From assembly GCA_051747745.1 (NCBI GenBank), contig JBNJGL010000001.1, positions 26,741 through 90,740 of the forward strand: 64,000 nt of DNA, read 5' to 3'. The notes below the pieces were generated by a model. The model had not been told where the DNA came from. It ran no database searches and saw only the letters and a list, made by a program, of their open reading frames with translations. The DNA is from QPJE01 sp051747745. Lineage in GTDB: Bacteria; Bacillota; Halanaerobiia; Halanaerobiales; Halanaerobiaceae. This document shows positions 63,566-64,000 of this stretch, piece by piece (position 1 is the stretch's first letter; each line of letters starts with the position of its first letter). A program made the position numbers and the translations under genes.

Positions 63566-64000
63566 CTATAAGGACCTTTTTATTTCCTTATAAGTATAGA
63601 ATTCTAATATATCTCCATCTTTTATATCATTGTAGTTTTCAATTCCGACACCACATTCATATCCAGATTTAACTTCTCTAACATCGTTTTCAAATCTCTT
63701 TAGAGAAGAAATTGTTCCTTCATGAATTACAACACCATCACGAATGAGCCTTACTTCATGATTTCTATTTACAAGTCCATCTGTAATATATACTCCTGCT
63801 ATTATTCCAGCACCAGGCACTTTGAATGTAGCTCTAACTTCTGCCCGACCTTTAACAACCTCTTTCAATTCTGGATCCAGAAGTCCTGCCATAGCATCTT
63901 TTATATCTTCTAAAGCCTTGTAAATTACTCTATATAATCTAATGTCCACCTTTTCTTTATCTGCCATCGTCAGCGCATTGTTGTCCGGGCGTACATTAAA
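63566..64000 (-). CDS. infB: Translation initiation factor IF-2, C-terminal part (cut by window edge)
   Basis: The last 144 codons of infB. The frame is open to the window end, so the ATG at 63967 is internal, not a start. The sequence FNVRPDNNALTMADKEKVDI and later VFKGRAEVRATF-type segments (here VVKGRAEVRATFKVPG) are the IF-2 domains III-IV, where fMet-tRNA is bound by domain C2. The remainder lies to the right. It opens the rbfA-nrnA-truB-ribF-rpsO run. Confidence 0.95.
   Translation of the reverse strand, partial: FNVRPDNNALTMADKEKVDIRLYRVIYKALEDIKDAMAGLLDPELKEVVKGRAEVRATFKVPGAGIIAGVYITDGLVNRNHEVRLIRDGVVIHEGTISSLKRFENDVREVKSGYECGVGIENYNDIKDGDILEFYTYKEIKRSL

Noticed and set aside
1..64000. 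CRISPR array, insertion sequence, prophage or toxin-antitoxin module
   Set aside because: I saw no regular spaced repeats, transposase or integrase reading frame, or small paired toxin genes on either strand.

Overview
The window looks like a chromosomal core region of a low-G+C, anaerobic, endospore-lineage Firmicute. The coding style (AT-rich codons, many TTG/GTG starts behind strong Shine-Dalgarno sites), spoVS, an FtsK/SpoIIIE translocase, a SleB-type hydrolase, a desulforedoxin and an acidic RodZ linker would all fit a member of the Halanaerobiales. That placement is inference from gene content, not from a search. Nearly all protein genes are on the minus strand; only two (a flavoprotein disulfide reductase and a YlbF-family gene) and four of the five tRNAs are on the plus strand. 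I see no phage, insertion sequence, CRISPR array or defence island.

Layout by coordinate. 1-1885: a two-component system (kinase truncated by the window edge) and an M19 dipeptidase. 2021-12343: a conserved Firmicute block, read here in the minus direction as rimO, pgsA, pgpA, a DUF2905 protein, cinA, an exported TPR protein, thpR, recA, recX, rny, ymdB, spoVS. 12411-13324 and 17997-18161: tRNA genes for Pro, Trp, Thr, Glu and Tyr with their own promoters and terminators. 13529-17796: flavoprotein reductase, DUF362 protein, mnmM-like methyltransferase, surE. 18217-30825: rodZ, a DUF3388 protein, a three-gene nucleoside-type ABC transporter, ftsK/spoIIIE, uppP, RNase J, asd and a DMT transporter. 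30843-34722: RNA methyltransferase, nicotinamidase, acylphosphatase, ylbF, BaiN-like flavoprotein. 34827-45302: a peptidase cluster (M55, M18, M20 PepV, M3 PepF) with a PatB-like lyase, then ogt, an exported FAD oxidoreductase with S-layer-homology-like repeats, and asnS. 45506-49252: desulforedoxin and the threonine-branch genes lysC, hom, thrB. 49585-52117: an unrecognised exported protein, the remnant of a zinc-type dehydrogenase, and mtnA. 52325-57794: dut, polysaccharide deacetylase, LysM/SleB hydrolase, a JAB-DinG helicase fusion, nfo. 57842-64000: the pnp-rpsO-ribF-truB-nrnA-rbfA-infB block.

Functional themes are RNA turnover (RNase Y, RNase J, PNPase, NrnA), DNA repair (RecA, RecX, DinG fusion, Nfo, Ogt), cell envelope (RodZ, UppP, PgsA/PgpA, deacetylase, hydrolase), peptide catabolism, and the aspartate-to-threonine pathway. 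Regulation visible in the sequence includes a LexA-like box on the recA promoter, a SigH-like promoter before spoVS, and many promoter/terminator pairs.

I do not see a convincing wholly new system. The best candidates for a second look are the JAB-DinG fusion (54469-56943), the exported SLH-bearing FAD oxidoreductase (42041-43891), the disulfide reductase lacking the usual His-Glu dyad (13529-14932), and the dehydrogenase remnant abutting mtnA (50858-51073).
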